From Pseudochrobactrum kiredjianiae (GTDB taxonomy: Bacteria; Pseudomonadota; Alphaproteobacteria; Rhizobiales; Rhizobiaceae), in NCBI RefSeq assembly GCF_030362795.1, contig NZ_JAUCBM010000004.1:124001-188000 (forward strand): a DNA stretch of 64,000 nucleotides, given 5' to 3'. A model generated the notes under the pieces. The model was not told where the DNA came from. It made no database searches and worked only from the letters and a program-made list of their open reading frames with translations. Positions 29,229 through 40,101 of the stretch are shown here, one piece after another. Made by a program: the position numbers and the translations under genes. Within the stretch, counting starts at the first letter, position 1; each line of letters starts with the position of its first letter.

Positions 29229-31118
29229 ATGCTTGACAGCTTGCGCACTGCATCCAAATCCTGGGTTTCAAAATTCTTTCTCGGCCTTCTCGTCCTCTCC
29301 TTCGCTGCATGGGGTATCGCAGATGTGTTCCGTGAAGGTTTTAGCGGCAATGCTGTTTTGGAAGCCGGAGGCTCATCCGTATCGCCGACAGAATATCGTC
29401 TGGCCTATGACCGTCAGGTGATTGCTGTTTCAAACCAGCTCCGTCAGCAGCTGACCCGCGATCAGGCGAAAGCGCTTGGTATTCCGGCACAGGTTACCGG
29501 CCAGCTGGTTGCAGGCGTTTTGCTTGATGAGCAGGCTCGCCAGATGGGCCTGGGCATGTCGAAAGATCATCTCGCCCGCCTCACCGGTGAGGATCAGGCG
29601 TTTCAGGATTCAAGCGGCCGCTTTTCCAACAACCAGTTTAACGCTGTGCTGCGTCAGGCTGGCATGAGCCCGCAGAACTATTTTGACAGCCGCACCAAAT
29701 TCGCCCTGCGTCAGCAGATTGTTGAAGCGGTTTCTGATGGTATGAGCGCGCCAGATACACTGTTCAAAGCATTGGCGCTCTATGACGGCGAAAGCCGCAC
29801 TGTAGATTACATCACGCTAACTCAGGAAAAAGCCGATACAATCGCGACACCTGACGAAGCTGAGCTGAAAAAATGGTATGACAGCCATCTTGGCAATTAC
29901 CGCGCACCGGAATATCGCAAAGTCAGCTATGTTCCTTTGGAAGCGCAGGATATTGTGAACGAAGCCGATGTAACACCGGAAGAAATTCAGGAATTTTATA
30001 AAAAGAACGTTGCGCGTTTTTCCACTGAAGAAAAACGTACGATTGAACAGCTGACTTTTGCCAATGAAGATGAAGCCAAAGCGGCTTCCGAGAAAATCAA
30101 ATCCGGCACCAGCTTTGCTGATCTGATTGCGGAAAAAGGCAAAAAGCCGGAAGATGTTAAGCTCGGCACTTTTGTTAAAGGCGATCTGCCGGATGCAGTG
30201 ATTGCTGATGCTGCTTTCGCACTGCCAGCCAATGGCACCAGCGATATTGTTAAAGGCGCTTTTGGTCCGGTCATTCTGCATATTAGTGCTGTTGAACCAG
30301 CCACAGTTAAAACTGAGGCGCAAGTTGAGCCGGAAATCCGCAAAACACTGGCTCTGACACAGGCACTGGCTTCGCTGAATGCTGTTCATGACTCTTACGA
30401 AGAAGAACGCGGCAATGGTGCTACGCTTACTCAGGCTGCTGAAAAGCTGAAACTCAAGGTGAAAACTATTGAGGCTGTTGATATCAACGGTAACGGCCCT
30501 GACGGCAAACCGATTGCAGATCTGCCACAGCTGCCTTCCTTCCTGACCTCTGTTTATCAGTCAGATCAGGGTATTGATAATGATGCGCTGCCAACACAGA
30601 CCCGTGGTTACATCTGGTATCAGCTGGATGGTGTAACCCCTGCCCGTGACAAGACATTTGATGAAGTCAAAGATCAGGTTACGACTGAATGGAAACAGGA
30701 TGCAGCGGTCAAAGGCCTGACAGCGAAAGCTGAAGAGCTGCGCAAACGCCTCGATGCCGGCGCAACACTGGATACGCTCGCTCAGGAAGCCGGCGTGGAA
30801 AAACAGACCAAACGCGGTCTGACACGTACAGCCACAGATTCGGAATTGTCTGACACAGCCATTGCCCAAATTTTCGGTGGTCCGGAGAAGCTGAGCGGCG
30901 TAGCCAATGGCATTAATAAAGACACGCAGATTTTGTTTCAGGTGATCGAGACCACAGAGCCTGCCGGTGTTAGCGCTGAAAGCCTGCCACAGGGCACCCG
31001 TGATGCGATTTCCTCACGCATTGGCGATGACCTACTAGAACAGCTGGTCGGACGTCTGCAGAAAGATTATCCGGTCAAGATCAATCAGGCTCTGATGGAT
31101 CAGGCTCTATCTTTCTGA
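29229..31118 (+). CDS. ppiD: PpiD-like peptidylprolyl isomerase
   Basis: This membrane-anchored periplasmic foldase has 629 residues. A single membrane segment (about residues 14-34, FFLGLLVLSFAAWGIADVF) is followed by a SurA/PpiD N-terminal helical region and a parvulin-type domain (about 240-370, with EEKRTIEQLTFANEDEA and GTFVKGDLPDAV). PpiD helps proteins leave the Sec channel. The frame is open 135 bases upstream, but ATG 29229 with AAAGGT before it gives the standard start MLDSLRTASKSW. It precedes trpD by 143 bases. Confidence 0.93.
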   Translation: MLDSLRTASKSWVSKFFLGLLVLSFAAWGIADVFREGFSGNAVLEAGGSSVSPTEYRLAYDRQVIAVSNQLRQQLTRDQAKALGIPAQVTGQLVAGVLLDEQARQMGLGMSKDHLARLTGEDQAFQDSSGRFSNNQFNAVLRQAGMSPQNYFDSRTKFALRQQIVEAVSDGMSAPDTLFKALALYDGESRTVDYITLTQEKADTIATPDEAELKKWYDSHLGNYRAPEYRKVSYVPLEAQDIVNEADVTPEEIQEFYKKNVARFSTEEKRTIEQLTFANEDEAKAASEKIKSGTSFADLIAEKGKKPEDVKLGTFVKGDLPDAVIADAAFALPANGTSDIVKGAFGPVILHISAVEPATVKTEAQVEPEIRKTLALTQALASLNAVHDSYEEERGNGATLTQAAEKLKLKVKTIEAVDINGNGPDGKPIADLPQLPSFLTSVYQSDQGIDNDALPTQTRGYIWYQLDGVTPARDKTFDEVKDQVTTEWKQDAAVKGLTAKAEELRKRLDAGATLDTLAQEAGVEKQTKRGLTRTATDSELSDTAIAQIFGGPEKLSGVANGINKDTQILFQVIETTEPAGVSAESLPQGTRDAISSRIGDDLLEQLVGRLQKDYPVKINQALMDQALSF

Positions 31119-31130
31119 CCTGTTTTAAAA

Positions 31131-31160
31131 GCATTTCCAGTGAAAGTGCGAAGCGGGTTT
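31131..31160. repeat. Remnant of the dispersed repeat between ppiD and trpD
   Basis: GCATTTCCAGTGAAAGTGCG followed by AAGCGGGTTT is, on the reverse strand, close to the ACCGCTT...CACTTTTC core of the other copies. Only one arm is clear. Confidence 0.4.
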
Positions 31161-31185
31161 ACGGAGGATAATGTGTAAAACAAAC

Positions 31186-31233
31186 AATGAAAGCAGCTTC
31201 GGCAATTCAAACTTAGCCGGAACTGCTCTCATT
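31186..31233 (+). promoter_or_regulatory. Imperfect inverted repeat in the trpD leader
   Basis: The arms AATGAAAGCAG... (from 31186) and ...CTGCTCTCATT (to 31233) pair over about 18 positions with a few mismatches, just before the trpD start at 31262. It could be a leader hairpin affecting trpD expression. It has no T-run, and no Trp-rich leader peptide is seen. Confidence 0.35.
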
Positions 31234-31261
31234 GCAGAACTTTATAAGATTCGAGTACACT

Positions 31262-32284
31262 ATGTCAGATTTCAAAAGCTACATTGCCAAAGCTGTAACA
31301 GGAAAACCGTTATCTCAGGCGGAGTCCAAAGCAGCGTTTGACATTATGATGTCCGGTTCTGCCACCCCTGCCCAGATCGGCGGTTTTCTGATGGCTCTAC
31401 GCATGCGCGGTGAAGCGGTTGCGGAAATCGCAGGCGCTGTGGAATCAATGCGGTCGAAAATGATCCCTGTTGATGCCCCTGCCGGTGCGATTGATATTGT
31501 CGGTACCGGCGGCGACCAGTCCGGTTCTTATAACGTGTCCAGCTGTGCAGCCATCGTCGTTGCCGGAGCTGGAGTTCCTGTCGCTAAACACGGCAACCGC
31601 GCCTTGTCCTCCCGCTCCGGTGCGGCAGACACGCTGGCGGAACTCGGTATTAATATTGAAGCATCGCCCGAAACCATCAGCCGTTGCATTCATGAGGCTG
31701 GGTTAGGCTTTATGTTCGCGCCGATGCATCACTCATCCATGCGTCATGTCGGCCCTGCCCGTGTTGAACTCGGCACCCGTACAATTTTCAATCTGCTTGG
31801 CCCATTGGCCAATCCGGCTGGTGTTAAGCATCAGCTCGTCGGCGTTTTCTCCCGCGATTGGGTTTTGCCGATTGCCGAAGTGCTGAAAGAGCTGGGGTCA
31901 GATCATGTCTGGGTTGTCTATGGTGACGGTCTGGATGAAATGACTACTGCAGGCACTTCCAATATTGCTGCACTCCAAAATGGCGAAATTACCGAGTTTG
32001 AAATTACGCCGGAAGAAGTCGGCCTGAAGCGCGTTGATTTTGATGATCTCAAAGGCGGTGATGCTCAGCATAATGCGGCAGCCCTGCTGCGTGTGCTTGA
32101 GGGTGAGGCCGGTGCCTATCGCGATATCGTGCTACTCAATGCTGGCGCTGCATTGGTAATTGCCGGTAAAGCCAAAGATATTAAAGAAGGCATCGCCCTT
32201 GCCGCACAGTCGATTGACAGCGGCGCGGCCAAAGCCAAACTCGATCAGCTGATTGCCGTATCGAACAGCAAAACAAGTGAATAA
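31262..32284 (+). CDS. trpD: Anthranilate phosphoribosyltransferase
   Basis: TrpD transfers phosphoribosyl from PRPP to anthranilate, the second step of the tryptophan branch. The 340-residue protein has the PRPP-binding [34 protein letters not shown] and [33 protein letters not shown] 31262 gives the normal start [11 protein letters not shown]; an upstream in-frame TTG is unlikely. It is the first gene of the trpD-trpC-moaC-moeA run, with the trpC start one base past its stop. Confidence 0.96.
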   Translation: MSDFKSYIAKAVTGKPLSQAESKAAFDIMMSGSATPAQIGGFLMALRMRGEAVAEIAGAVESMRSKMIPVDAPAGAIDIVGTGGDQSGSYNVSSCAAIVVAGAGVPVAKHGNRALSSRSGAADTLAELGINIEASPETISRCIHEAGLGFMFAPMHHSSMRHVGPARVELGTRTIFNLLGPLANPAGVKHQLVGVFSRDWVLPIAEVLKELGSDHVWVVYGDGLDEMTTAGTSNIAALQNGEITEFEITPEEVGLKRVDFDDLKGGDAQHNAAALLRVLEGEAGAYRDIVLLNAGAALVIAGKAKDIKEGIALAAQSIDSGAAKAKLDQLIAVSNSKTSE

Positions 32285-32285
32285 A

Positions 32286-33083
32286 ATGACCGATATTCTC
32301 AAAAAGATCGAAGCCTATAAGGTTGTTGAAATTGCTGAAGCCAAAGCACGTTTGCCACTGGCAGACGTTAAAAAGGCTGCCGCCGATCAGCCGCCTGCCC
32401 GTGGTTTTCTTAAAGCGCTGGAAGCAAAGCAGGCTGCCGGTTCTTTCGGTCTGATTGCAGAAATCAAAAAGGCCAGCCCGTCCAAAGGTCTGATCCGTCC
32501 GGATTTTGATCCGCCTGCATTGGCAAAAGCCTATGAAGATGGCGGCGCGGCCTGTCTTTCTGTTCTGACAGACACGCCAAGCTTCCAAGGCGCACCGGAG
32601 TTCTTGCAACAGGCACGTGCTGCCTGCGCTCTGCCAGCGCTACGCAAGGATTTTCTGTTTGATCCTTATCAGGTCTATGAAGCGCGTCATTGGGGTGCAG
32701 ATTGCATTCTCATCATCATGGCAAGCGTTGATGATGCACTGGCAAAAGAGCTGGAAGACACAGCCTTCTCGCTTGGCATGGATGCACTGATTGAAGTGCA
32801 TGATGAAGCAGAGATGGAGCGGGCACTCAAACTGTCTTCGCGCCTGCTCGGCATCAACAACCGCAACCTGCGTACTTTCGAAGTCGATCTCGCAGTATCT
32901 GAGCGTCTGGCAGCCATGGTGCCGGATGATCGTCTTCTGGTTGGCGAAAGCGGCATCTTCACCCATGATGACTGCCTGCGTTTGCAAAAATCCGGCATCT
33001 CCACTTTCCTGATCGGTGAAAGCCTGATGCGCCAGCAGGATGTAGCAGGTGCGACCCGCAAACTCCTGACCGGCAAAGAATAA
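32286..33083 (+). CDS. trpC: Indole-3-glycerol phosphate synthase
   Basis: TrpC closes the indole ring from CdRP in tryptophan synthesis. The 265-residue TIM-barrel protein contains [69 protein letters not shown] and VGESGIF, with the conserved lysines and glutamates of the active site. It lies one base after trpD and three bases before moaC, so it is part of one operon. Confidence 0.97.
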   Translation: MTDILKKIEAYKVVEIAEAKARLPLADVKKAAADQPPARGFLKALEAKQAAGSFGLIAEIKKASPSKGLIRPDFDPPALAKAYEDGGAACLSVLTDTPSFQGAPEFLQQARAACALPALRKDFLFDPYQVYEARHWGADCILIIMASVDDALAKELEDTAFSLGMDALIEVHDEAEMERALKLSSRLLGINNRNLRTFEVDLAVSERLAAMVPDDRLLVGESGIFTHDDCLRLQKSGISTFLIGESLMRQQDVAGATRKLLTGKE

Positions 33084-33086
33084 GCT

Positions 33087-33563
33087 ATGAGCAAGCTGAC
33101 ACATCTCGATGAAAGCGGCGCCGCCAATATGGTGGATGTTGGTGACAAGACCGACACCGTGCGCATTGCGACCGCATCGGGCTGTGTCATCATGCAGCCG
33201 CAGACACTTGAGCTGATCCTTTCCGGCAATGCAGCCAAGGGCGATGTTATCGGCACCGCCCGCCTTGCCGGTATTATGGCCGCTAAGAAAACATCTGATC
33301 TGATACCGCTTTGTCATCCGCTGATGCTCAGCAAAGTCACTGTTGAGATTGAACCGGATGAAGCTTTGCCCGGCTTACGCGTCAGCGCGACAGTCAAGCT
33401 GACCGGCAAGACCGGTGTGGAAATGGAAGCGCTGACTGCCGTTTCCGTCACCTGCCTGACCATTTATGATATGGCCAAAGCTGTTGATAAAGGCATGATC
33501 ATCAGCGATATTGCCGTCGACAGCAAAACCGGCGGCAAGTCCGGCGACTGGCAGCGCTCTTAA
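33087..33563 (+). CDS. moaC: Cyclic pyranopterin monophosphate synthase MoaC
   Basis: MoaC acts in the first stage of molybdenum cofactor synthesis, forming cPMP from the product of MoaA. The 158-residue protein has [57 protein letters not shown] and the C-terminal KTGGKSGDW. Its position between trpC and moeA is the usual order in Rhizobiales. A Moco enzyme candidate, msrP, lies about 8 kb away. Confidence 0.97.
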   Translation: MSKLTHLDESGAANMVDVGDKTDTVRIATASGCVIMQPQTLELILSGNAAKGDVIGTARLAGIMAAKKTSDLIPLCHPLMLSKVTVEIEPDEALPGLRVSATVKLTGKTGVEMEALTAVSVTCLTIYDMAKAVDKGMIISDIAVDSKTGGKSGDWQRS

Positions 33564-33596
33564 CATCCTTTCCGATCATTTTACGGGAGAGAATTC

Positions 33597-34817
33597 ATGG
33601 CCTTATTACCCGTTGATGAAGCATTGCGTCTGTTACTGGCAGATAAAATGCCTTCCGGTCATGAGTATGTTGCATTGCATCAGGCAGGAAACCGCGTTCT
33701 TGCCACTTCGATCTTTGCCTCTTTCAATCAACCGCCATTTGATGCCTCAGCTATGGATGGCTATGCCATTCGTTTTGCCGATGCAGAACAATTGCCGGTC
33801 ACACTCAAAGTCATCGGTGAATCCGCCGCCGGTAAAGGCTTTGACGGCACACTGAAATCCGGTGAAGCAGTGCGCATTTTTACCGGCGCACCTATGCCTG
33901 CCGGTGCTGATACTGTTGTCATCCAAGAAAATACCAAACAGGACGGTGATCATGTCACTCTGCTGGAAGACGTGGAGAAAGCTCGTCATATCCGCCTGAG
34001 CGGCTTAGATTTCCGTGATGGTGAATGCCTGTTACAGACCGGTCATGTTCTTGATCCTGCATCGCTTTCGCTGGCTGCCGCTTCAGGGCATGCGAAGTTA
34101 CAAGTCTACACTCAACCACGAACTGCTATTCTTGCGACCGGTAATGAGCTCGTCCCTGCCAGTACTATTCCGGCGGCAGATCAGATTGTCAGCTCTAACA
34201 GTTACGGTGTTGCTGAAATCGTGCGCCGTAATGGCGGCGTTGCGGAAGACTTAGGCATTGTGCCTGACGATCTGGTAAAGATCGAACAATCCATCCGCAC
34301 TGTTGCGGCTTCCGATGCGGATATTCTGATTACGCTTGGCGGCGCTTCGGTTGGCGATCATGATCTGGTGCATAAAGCGCTCATCAATTGCGGCGTAGAT
34401 TTAGGCTTTTACAAAATCGCCATGCGTCCGGGTAAGCCGCTGATGTTTGGTACCCTCGCCCGCGATGGCAAGAAACCTTTGCTGGTTCTGGGGCTTCCGG
34501 GCAATCCGGTTTCCAGCCTTGTCTGCTCTTATGTATTTCTGGCACCTCTGGTTGCCCGTCTGGCAGGCAAAACACCAATGACACGTATTGCCAGTGCCAG
34601 ACTCGCTCAGGATATGGCTACAAACGGCAATCGTCGTGATTATGCCCGCGCAGCCCTCAGCTATGACAGCAATGGCGAGTTGCTGGCGACACCATTACCA
34701 GTACAAGATTCCTCAATGCTGACTGTCATTACCCGTGCTGACGGCTTACTGATCCGAGAACCATTTGCGGAAGCGGCAAAGCGCGGCGACCGCTGCCAAG
34801 TCCTGCTTATTCGCTAA
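33597..34817 (+). CDS. moeA: Molybdopterin molybdenumtransferase MoeA
   Basis: MoeA inserts molybdenum into adenylylated molybdopterin. The 406-residue protein has the N-terminal NQPPFDASAMDGYAIRF, FTGAPMPAGADTVVIQEN, the MoCF-type domain with GNELVP and SNSYGVAEIVRRNGG, LITLGGASVGDHDLV, MRPGKPLMFG and VLGLPGNPVSSLV. The ribosome site GGGAGAG lies before ATG 33597. It follows moaC by 33 bases. Confidence 0.97.
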   Translation: MALLPVDEALRLLLADKMPSGHEYVALHQAGNRVLATSIFASFNQPPFDASAMDGYAIRFADAEQLPVTLKVIGESAAGKGFDGTLKSGEAVRIFTGAPMPAGADTVVIQENTKQDGDHVTLLEDVEKARHIRLSGLDFRDGECLLQTGHVLDPASLSLAAASGHAKLQVYTQPRTAILATGNELVPASTIPAADQIVSSNSYGVAEIVRRNGGVAEDLGIVPDDLVKIEQSIRTVAASDADILITLGGASVGDHDLVHKALINCGVDLGFYKIAMRPGKPLMFGTLARDGKKPLLVLGLPGNPVSSLVCSYVFLAPLVARLAGKTPMTRIASARLAQDMATNGNRRDYARAALSYDSNGELLATPLPVQDSSMLTVITRADGLLIREPFAEAAKRGDRCQVLLIR

Positions 34818-34859
34818 ACCTGTTACAGATTCAGGATTAATCCTTTTTAAAGCCTTGCG

Positions 34860-34900
34860 GAACAATACTGGAACATATAGTGTCCGTTCTGGGTTTGTTT
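34860..34900 (+). promoter_or_regulatory. LexA (SOS) boxes upstream of lexA
   Basis: GAAC-N7-GAAC at 34860-34874 is the reverse complement of the alphaproteobacterial SOS box GTTC-N7-GTTC and is an exact match. A second, one-mismatch copy (GTTC-N7-GTTT) lies at 34886-34900. They sit 125-165 bases before the lexA start, consistent with autoregulation. Confidence 0.8.
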
Positions 34901-35023
34901 TTAAAAATTGATTCTCGCAACCGTGCCCCGTGCATGCGGTTATGCGTATGATCCGCACGACTTCTATATCTGTTGTAGTCTTCAAATTGACCGCAGATAT
35001 GTTCTAGACTTTGGGAGCATATA

Positions 35024-35746
35024 ATGCTGACGCGTAAACAACATGAATTATTGCTGTTTATCCATGAACGTCTGAAGGAAAGCGGCATCCCCCCTTCGTT
35101 TGATGAGATGAAGGAAGCACTTAACCTTGCATCAAAATCTGGTATTCATCGTTTGATTACCGCTCTTGAAGAGCGCGGATTTATCCGTCGCCTGCCAAAC
35201 AGAGCACGTGCGCTGGAAGTTGTGCGTCTGCCGGATTCCATTGCTCCGGGGCTTAACAGCCAGAAGAAATTCTCGCCAAGCGTCATTGAAGGTGATCTGG
35301 GCAAGAAGAATGTAACCGAACTGCCTAAAAAGGCTGCTCCTGCGGCAGAAACTGATACCCCTGCAGGTATCAGTGTTCCGGTCATGGGACGTATTGCAGC
35401 CGGTGTGCCGATTTCCGCCATTCAGTCCCAGACCCATATGATTACCCTGCCTCCGGAAATGCTTGGCAGCGGTGAGCATTATGCGCTGGAAGTTAAAGGC
35501 GACTCGATGATTGAAGCCGGCATTCTCGACGGCGATACGGTCATCATCCGCCGCGGTGATACAGCCAATGCCGGTGAAATTGTTGTGGCTCTGGTTGATG
35601 ATGAAGAAGCGACGCTGAAACGCTTCCGACGTAAAGGCGCTTCTGTTGCTCTGGAAGCAGCAAACCCTGCGTATGAGACCCGTATTTTCGGCCCTGACCG
35701 CGTACGTGTACAGGGCAAGCTGGTTGGTCTGGTGCGCCGCTACTAA
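35024..35746 (+). CDS. lexA: LexA repressor
   Basis: LexA represses DNA-damage genes and is inactivated by RecA-stimulated self-cleavage. The 240-residue protein has an N-terminal winged helix ([16 protein letters not shown]...[18 protein letters not shown]), a linker, the cleavage bond Ala126-Gly127 in GRIAAGVP, the nucleophile Ser161 ([11 protein letters not shown]) and Lys199 (ATLKRF). The SOS boxes upstream support autoregulation. It follows moeA by about 200 bases and is convergent with comEC. Confidence 0.97.
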   Translation: MLTRKQHELLLFIHERLKESGIPPSFDEMKEALNLASKSGIHRLITALEERGFIRRLPNRARALEVVRLPDSIAPGLNSQKKFSPSVIEGDLGKKNVTELPKKAAPAAETDTPAGISVPVMGRIAAGVPISAIQSQTHMITLPPEMLGSGEHYALEVKGDSMIEAGILDGDTVIIRRGDTANAGEIVVALVDDEEATLKRFRRKGASVALEAANPAYETRIFGPDRVRVQGKLVGLVRRY

Positions 35747-35761
35747 CAGGCAATTATTACA

Positions 35762-35790
35762 GTGAAACCGGTGATTTATATCGGTTTCAC
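35762..35790 (+). terminator. Hairpin after lexA
   Basis: GTGAAACCG (35762-35770) and CGGTTTCAC (35782-35790) form a 9-bp stem with an 11-base loop 15 bases after the lexA stop; the T-run is weak. Confidence 0.5.
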
Positions 35791-35869
35791 TTGCCTGCTT
35801 AAAGCGATGTTTTGTGTTTTGAGAATGGTTACATTCATCATCAGCGTATCTCTTTGATATAAACGATGT

Positions 35870-38425
35870 TTAATCTTCCAGATTACGCGCTGCACGAGAC
35901 CAGAGACGATATAGATGCCACGGCCGTTGCGGCTCTTCTACCGCGAAAACGACCTTTGCCTGCGCTGGCCTATTTGTACTGTTTTTTGACTGATCACCGG
36001 CCACAGAATTCTCAGTTTGAGGAGCTGCTTTTGCAGCCTGAGTAACAGTCCGCTCTTGATTGATTTTTCCATTTGAAGGCAAATAGATTTCAGCAACACC
36101 CTTTAAAGCCAGTTGCTGACAGGTGATGATAAGCGGTGACGTATCATCCCGTTCTTGCTGTTTTGAACAATGCATATTGCCTGCAAAGGCGAAAATGATG
36201 ATATCGCCGATATTACAGGCAACCTCCGCAGCATCTCGATTTTCGGCATAGGCCAGCACCTGACCACTCGCTAAATCAAAGCTGCATAGTCCGTCCGCAC
36301 AGATAAAACCTTCCGAGCCTTCTGTCTCCTTTTTATCCGGCACACTTACTTCTGTAATTTTATAGGCTTTGCGCCAGTTTTCGGCTGTAAAAGCTGCGGG
36401 TTTCGGGCGATTCACATACAGAATAGTATTCTGGCGCACAGCAACCAGTCTGGCATCCTCGGAAATAATAATATCCGGCAAATCCGTTGTTATGAGCGCA
36501 ACAAAACCTGCCCCTAAAAACACCAGAGAGATCAACCGTAAATGGCTGTTCAGGATCATGGCAGACAGCATAGCCGCAGTCCAAAGCAGTAATACCGGCG
36601 CAGGCAGCAATCCGGGTATCAGATCTGGCGAGAGACCAGCCACAAAATGAGCAATCCATTTAACCAGCTCAATGCCTTTACCCATCACCTGTAAGGGCAA
36701 CCACTCAAGGCCAAGTGGCATCAGCAAGAGTGCAATCACGGCAAAGGGCATAATCAACACTGAGATCACCGGCAAAGCCAATGCATTCCCCATCATACCC
36801 AGTGGTGCCATATTGTTGAAATGAAAGGCTGCATAAAGGCCACTGGCCGTACCCGCCAACAGCGACGTTGCGATAATACCAATGAGCCAGCGCCAGACGG
36901 TATGAAACAAGCCGGTTTTCCGCTCCGTTTTCTCCGGATTTTGCCTCTTACGTAATTTTATCCATGCAAATCCGGCAATGAGCGCTCCGGTGGCAGAATA
37001 GGACATCTGGAAGCTAGGTCCCAGAATTTCATGCGGCGTTACAAGAATGGTGAAGAGCCCCGCAATTGCCAGATTACGCAATGTCAGCGCTTTGCGATCT
37101 AAAATCACCGCACAGAGCATCACAGCCAGCATAATAAAGCTGCGCTGCGCCGCCACATCTGCGCCCGATAAAGCCAGATAAAAACCGGAAGAAAACAACG
37201 AAATCAGCGCGGCAATTTTCTTGACCGGATAATAGAGCGATAAAGACGGAAACAGCCCCGCCAGCCCCCGCACACTCACCATGACAATTCCTGCTGCCAG
37301 TGCCAGATGCAGACCGGAGATTGAGAGAATATGCGCCAGCCCTGCAATACGCAGCGCTTCATTGGTGGCTTCACTGATCCCTGCCCGCTGGCCGGAAATC
37401 AGCGCGGCAGCCACCGCCCCTTCTTCACCGTTTAATGCCTGCATAATGCGCCCGCCTATCAGAGCGCGCAGTTGTCCGATGATCGCCTCCACTCTGGCCG
37501 TCCAGCTTTTACCTTGAGGCTCGCTGACAGCATCATTCGCTATAATTTCAGGCGTACCAAGATAAAAACCATTGCCACCCTGACCGCGAAAGAAGCCGTG
37601 AAAAGCGAAATCATACTGACCGGAGCGTATAGGTCCGCCATGCGCGCGCAAACGCACAGCACCTTTCAACACCGAGCCAGTTTCGCTCAATGCCGGTAAA
37701 TCGCGGACAGACAGACGCAAACGCTGCGGCGCATAGCGCAAATGCGGCTTTTCCGTTGCTAAAACATCGGCAACAATGCGCCAGCGACCGGCCTTGCCAT
37801 CCTCCTCAGCCTCCTGCTCCAATGACACAATCCGTGCTGTCATTACCGTAGAAACGGCACTGCCCAGCATCGTCGTTGCAAAGCGTTGTGTTTCCCACTT
37901 AGCCGCGGCCATTCCCGTAATAAAACTAAGGATCAGCACCAGACTGACACGGCGTATCAGCGTGTCGCGTAGCAAAACCAATAACCAGCCAAACAGAAAA
38001 GCCGGAATAGCCAACTCGATCCAATAAGGTTCCCGAACCAAACTGAAATAATAAACAGCACCTACACCTGTTACAATCGTGGTCAGAAGAAACACCGCTC
38101 CGCGCTCATATTCATAGAGCAAAGCATCAATCAGATTGTCTTTGAAAGATTGCCAGTATTCCTGCCAAACAGGAGCATTGCCGCTCAAATATTTCGCGTA
38201 ATTTTCATAGTGCTTGGTTCTGGCAGCACATTCAATTTCAGCAGAACTATGCGTTACAGTATCCGCACCAGCATTCGGTTCTGCAAAACCGAGCATGGTT
38301 TGCTCAACTGTCAGCCTGTGTGAATAAGTGTTACGAGCAGCACTTGTCTGCGCCCCGTCATACGCACCACGGGACTCACTCTTATTTTGGTGACTTCCAT
38401 CCGCCGTGTCATTGCTGCCGGTCAT
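35870..38425 (-). CDS. comEC: ComEC/Rec2 family DNA-uptake channel protein
   Basis: ComEC forms the inner-membrane channel for single-stranded DNA during natural transformation. The 851-residue protein has a hydrophilic N-terminus of about 100 residues, two or three membrane segments, the soluble DUF4131 domain, and the Competence domain with LAHILSISGLHLALAAGIVMV and ALSGADVAAQRSFIMLAVML. A C-terminal soluble part of about 200 residues follows; the metallo-beta-lactamase motif HxHxDH of Bacillus ComEC is absent. The start is uncertain: I used the ATG at 38423-38425, but the frame continues upstream. It is divergent from gltX. Confidence 0.9.
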   Translation of the reverse strand: MTGSNDTADGSHQNKSESRGAYDGAQTSAARNTYSHRLTVEQTMLGFAEPNAGADTVTHSSAEIECAARTKHYENYAKYLSGNAPVWQEYWQSFKDNLIDALLYEYERGAVFLLTTIVTGVGAVYYFSLVREPYWIELAIPAFLFGWLLVLLRDTLIRRVSLVLILSFITGMAAAKWETQRFATTMLGSAVSTVMTARIVSLEQEAEEDGKAGRWRIVADVLATEKPHLRYAPQRLRLSVRDLPALSETGSVLKGAVRLRAHGGPIRSGQYDFAFHGFFRGQGGNGFYLGTPEIIANDAVSEPQGKSWTARVEAIIGQLRALIGGRIMQALNGEEGAVAAALISGQRAGISEATNEALRIAGLAHILSISGLHLALAAGIVMVSVRGLAGLFPSLSLYYPVKKIAALISLFSSGFYLALSGADVAAQRSFIMLAVMLCAVILDRKALTLRNLAIAGLFTILVTPHEILGPSFQMSYSATGALIAGFAWIKLRKRQNPEKTERKTGLFHTVWRWLIGIIATSLLAGTASGLYAAFHFNNMAPLGMMGNALALPVISVLIMPFAVIALLLMPLGLEWLPLQVMGKGIELVKWIAHFVAGLSPDLIPGLLPAPVLLLWTAAMLSAMILNSHLRLISLVFLGAGFVALITTDLPDIIISEDARLVAVRQNTILYVNRPKPAAFTAENWRKAYKITEVSVPDKKETEGSEGFICADGLCSFDLASGQVLAYAENRDAAEVACNIGDIIIFAFAGNMHCSKQQERDDTSPLIITCQQLALKGVAEIYLPSNGKINQERTVTQAAKAAPQTENSVAGDQSKNSTNRPAQAKVVFAVEEPQRPWHLYRLWSRAARNLED

Positions 38426-38682
38426 GCTGTCTGAATTGCCCCCGCACCTGACAGCTGCACAATTAAACGTCCAAAACAGCACTTTTCACGCAGGAATCTT
38501 GCATTGCACAGTGTTTAACACCGCTTCTGCACCCCGATCATTGCATCAAGTCTTGCACGTTGTGCTGCCTATGCTACATGAACAGCATAAGAAATCGAGA
38601 GGCGGCAAATTACATTCTTATCTCCATAAATTCGGATATAAGAGCATCAAATTGTAATTTTCCCGCAGATACGGAGCGACAG

Positions 38683-40101
38683 ATGTCATCACCCGTTATT
38701 ACCCGCTTTGCGCCTTCACCGACCGGATATCTTCATATCGGCGGCGCACGTACAGCGCTGTTTAACTGGCTTTATTCCAAACATACCGGCGGCAAGATGC
38801 TGCTGCGCATTGAGGATACCGACCGCGAGCGTTCCACAGATGCCGCAACAACAGCCATTCTTGAAGGCCTGACATGGCTCGGCCTGACATGGGACGGCGA
38901 TGCGATCTCCCAGTGGGAACGTGCACCACGCCACCGCGAAGTGGCTGAAGAACTGGTGAAAGCCGGTAAAGCTTATTATTGCTACGCCTCACCGGAAGAA
39001 CTGGATGCGATGCGCGAACTGGCGCGCGCTGAAGGCCGCCCGCCACGCTATGACGGCCGTTGGCGTGACCGCGATCCTTCAGAAGCACCGGAAGGTGTGA
39101 AGCCGGTTATCCGCATTAAAGCCCCTCAGACAGGTGAAACTGTTGTACTGGATGATGTGCAGGGTGAAGTTCGTTTCCCGAATAAGGATCTGGATGATTT
39201 CATCATTCTGCGTTCTGACGGCGCGCCAACCTATATGCATGCGGTTGTGGTCGACGATCATGATATGGGCGTTACCCATATTATCCGCGGTGACGACCAC
39301 CTGACCAATGCTGCCCGCCAGACCATTATCTATCAGGCAATGGGCTGGGATGTGCCTAAGATGTCCCATATCCCGCTGATCCATGGTGCGGATGGTGCTA
39401 AGCTTTCCAAGCGTCACGGTGCGCTGGGCGTGGAAGCCTATCGTGCGATGGGCTATCTGCCGGAAGCACTGTGCAACTATCTGGTTCGTCTCGGCTGGAG
39501 CCATGGTGATGATGAAATCATGACCATCGAGCAGATGATTGAATGGTTTGATACCAAAGACATCAATAAAGGCGCATCACGCTTTGACTTCCAGAAACTG
39601 GAAGCCATTAACGGCCATCATATCCGTGCCAGCGATTCAGAAACGCTCACCAAAGCGCTGATTGACGTCCTGCCTTATATCGAAGGCGGTGCGGAATTGC
39701 AGGCTCTGCTCAACGATGAACGTCGTGCCCAGCTTGTTGCAGCAATGCCTGGTCTGAAAGACCGTGCAAAAACACTGGTCGAGCTGGCTGATGGTGCGAA
39801 ATTCCTGTTCGTCTCCCGCCCGCTGCCGCTGGATGAAAAAGCTGCCAGCCTGCTCAATGATGAAGGCCGCGCTATTCTCAAGGCCGTGCTGCCACAGCTT
39901 GAAGCTGCGGAATGGACTGCCGAAGCGCTCGACGCTGTTGTGCGCGCCCATGCAGAATCAACCGGCCTGAAGCTCGGCAAGATTGCCCAGCCTTTGCGTG
40001 CCGCCCTCACCGGCCGCGCCACATCGCCGGGCGTTTTTGATGTTCTGGTGGTTCTGGGGCGCGAAGAAGCGCTTGGACGCATTCAGGATCAGGCTGTATA
40101 A
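38683..40101 (+). CDS. gltX: Glutamyl-tRNA synthetase
   Basis: The class I synthetase charges tRNA-Glu. The 472-residue protein has the HIGH-type motif in [22 protein letters not shown], the KMSKS-type motif in GAKLSKRHG, and [12 protein letters not shown]. The frame is open 123 bases upstream, but ATG 38683 with GGAG seven bases before it gives the standard start MSSPVITRF. Rhizobiales often carry two gltX copies; which one this is cannot be told from the window alone, although its place next to gltA is typical. Confidence 0.95.
   Translation: MSSPVITRFAPSPTGYLHIGGARTALFNWLYSKHTGGKMLLRIEDTDRERSTDAATTAILEGLTWLGLTWDGDAISQWERAPRHREVAEELVKAGKAYYCYASPEELDAMRELARAEGRPPRYDGRWRDRDPSEAPEGVKPVIRIKAPQTGETVVLDDVQGEVRFPNKDLDDFIILRSDGAPTYMHAVVVDDHDMGVTHIIRGDDHLTNAARQTIIYQAMGWDVPKMSHIPLIHGADGAKLSKRHGALGVEAYRAMGYLPEALCNYLVRLGWSHGDDEIMTIEQMIEWFDTKDINKGASRFDFQKLEAINGHHIRASDSETLTKALIDVLPYIEGGAELQALLNDERRAQLVAAMPGLKDRAKTLVELADGAKFLFVSRPLPLDEKAASLLNDEGRAILKAVLPQLEAAEWTAEALDAVVRAHAESTGLKLGKIAQPLRAALTGRATSPGVFDVLVVLGREEALGRIQDQAV

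Noticed and set aside
31171-31341. 56-codon frame with GGAGG before its ATG, overlapping the start of trpD, as a trp leader peptide
   Set aside because: The GGAGG is only three bases from the ATG, the frame has no tryptophan codons, and it runs into trpD in another frame. The hairpin there is kept only as a weak feature.
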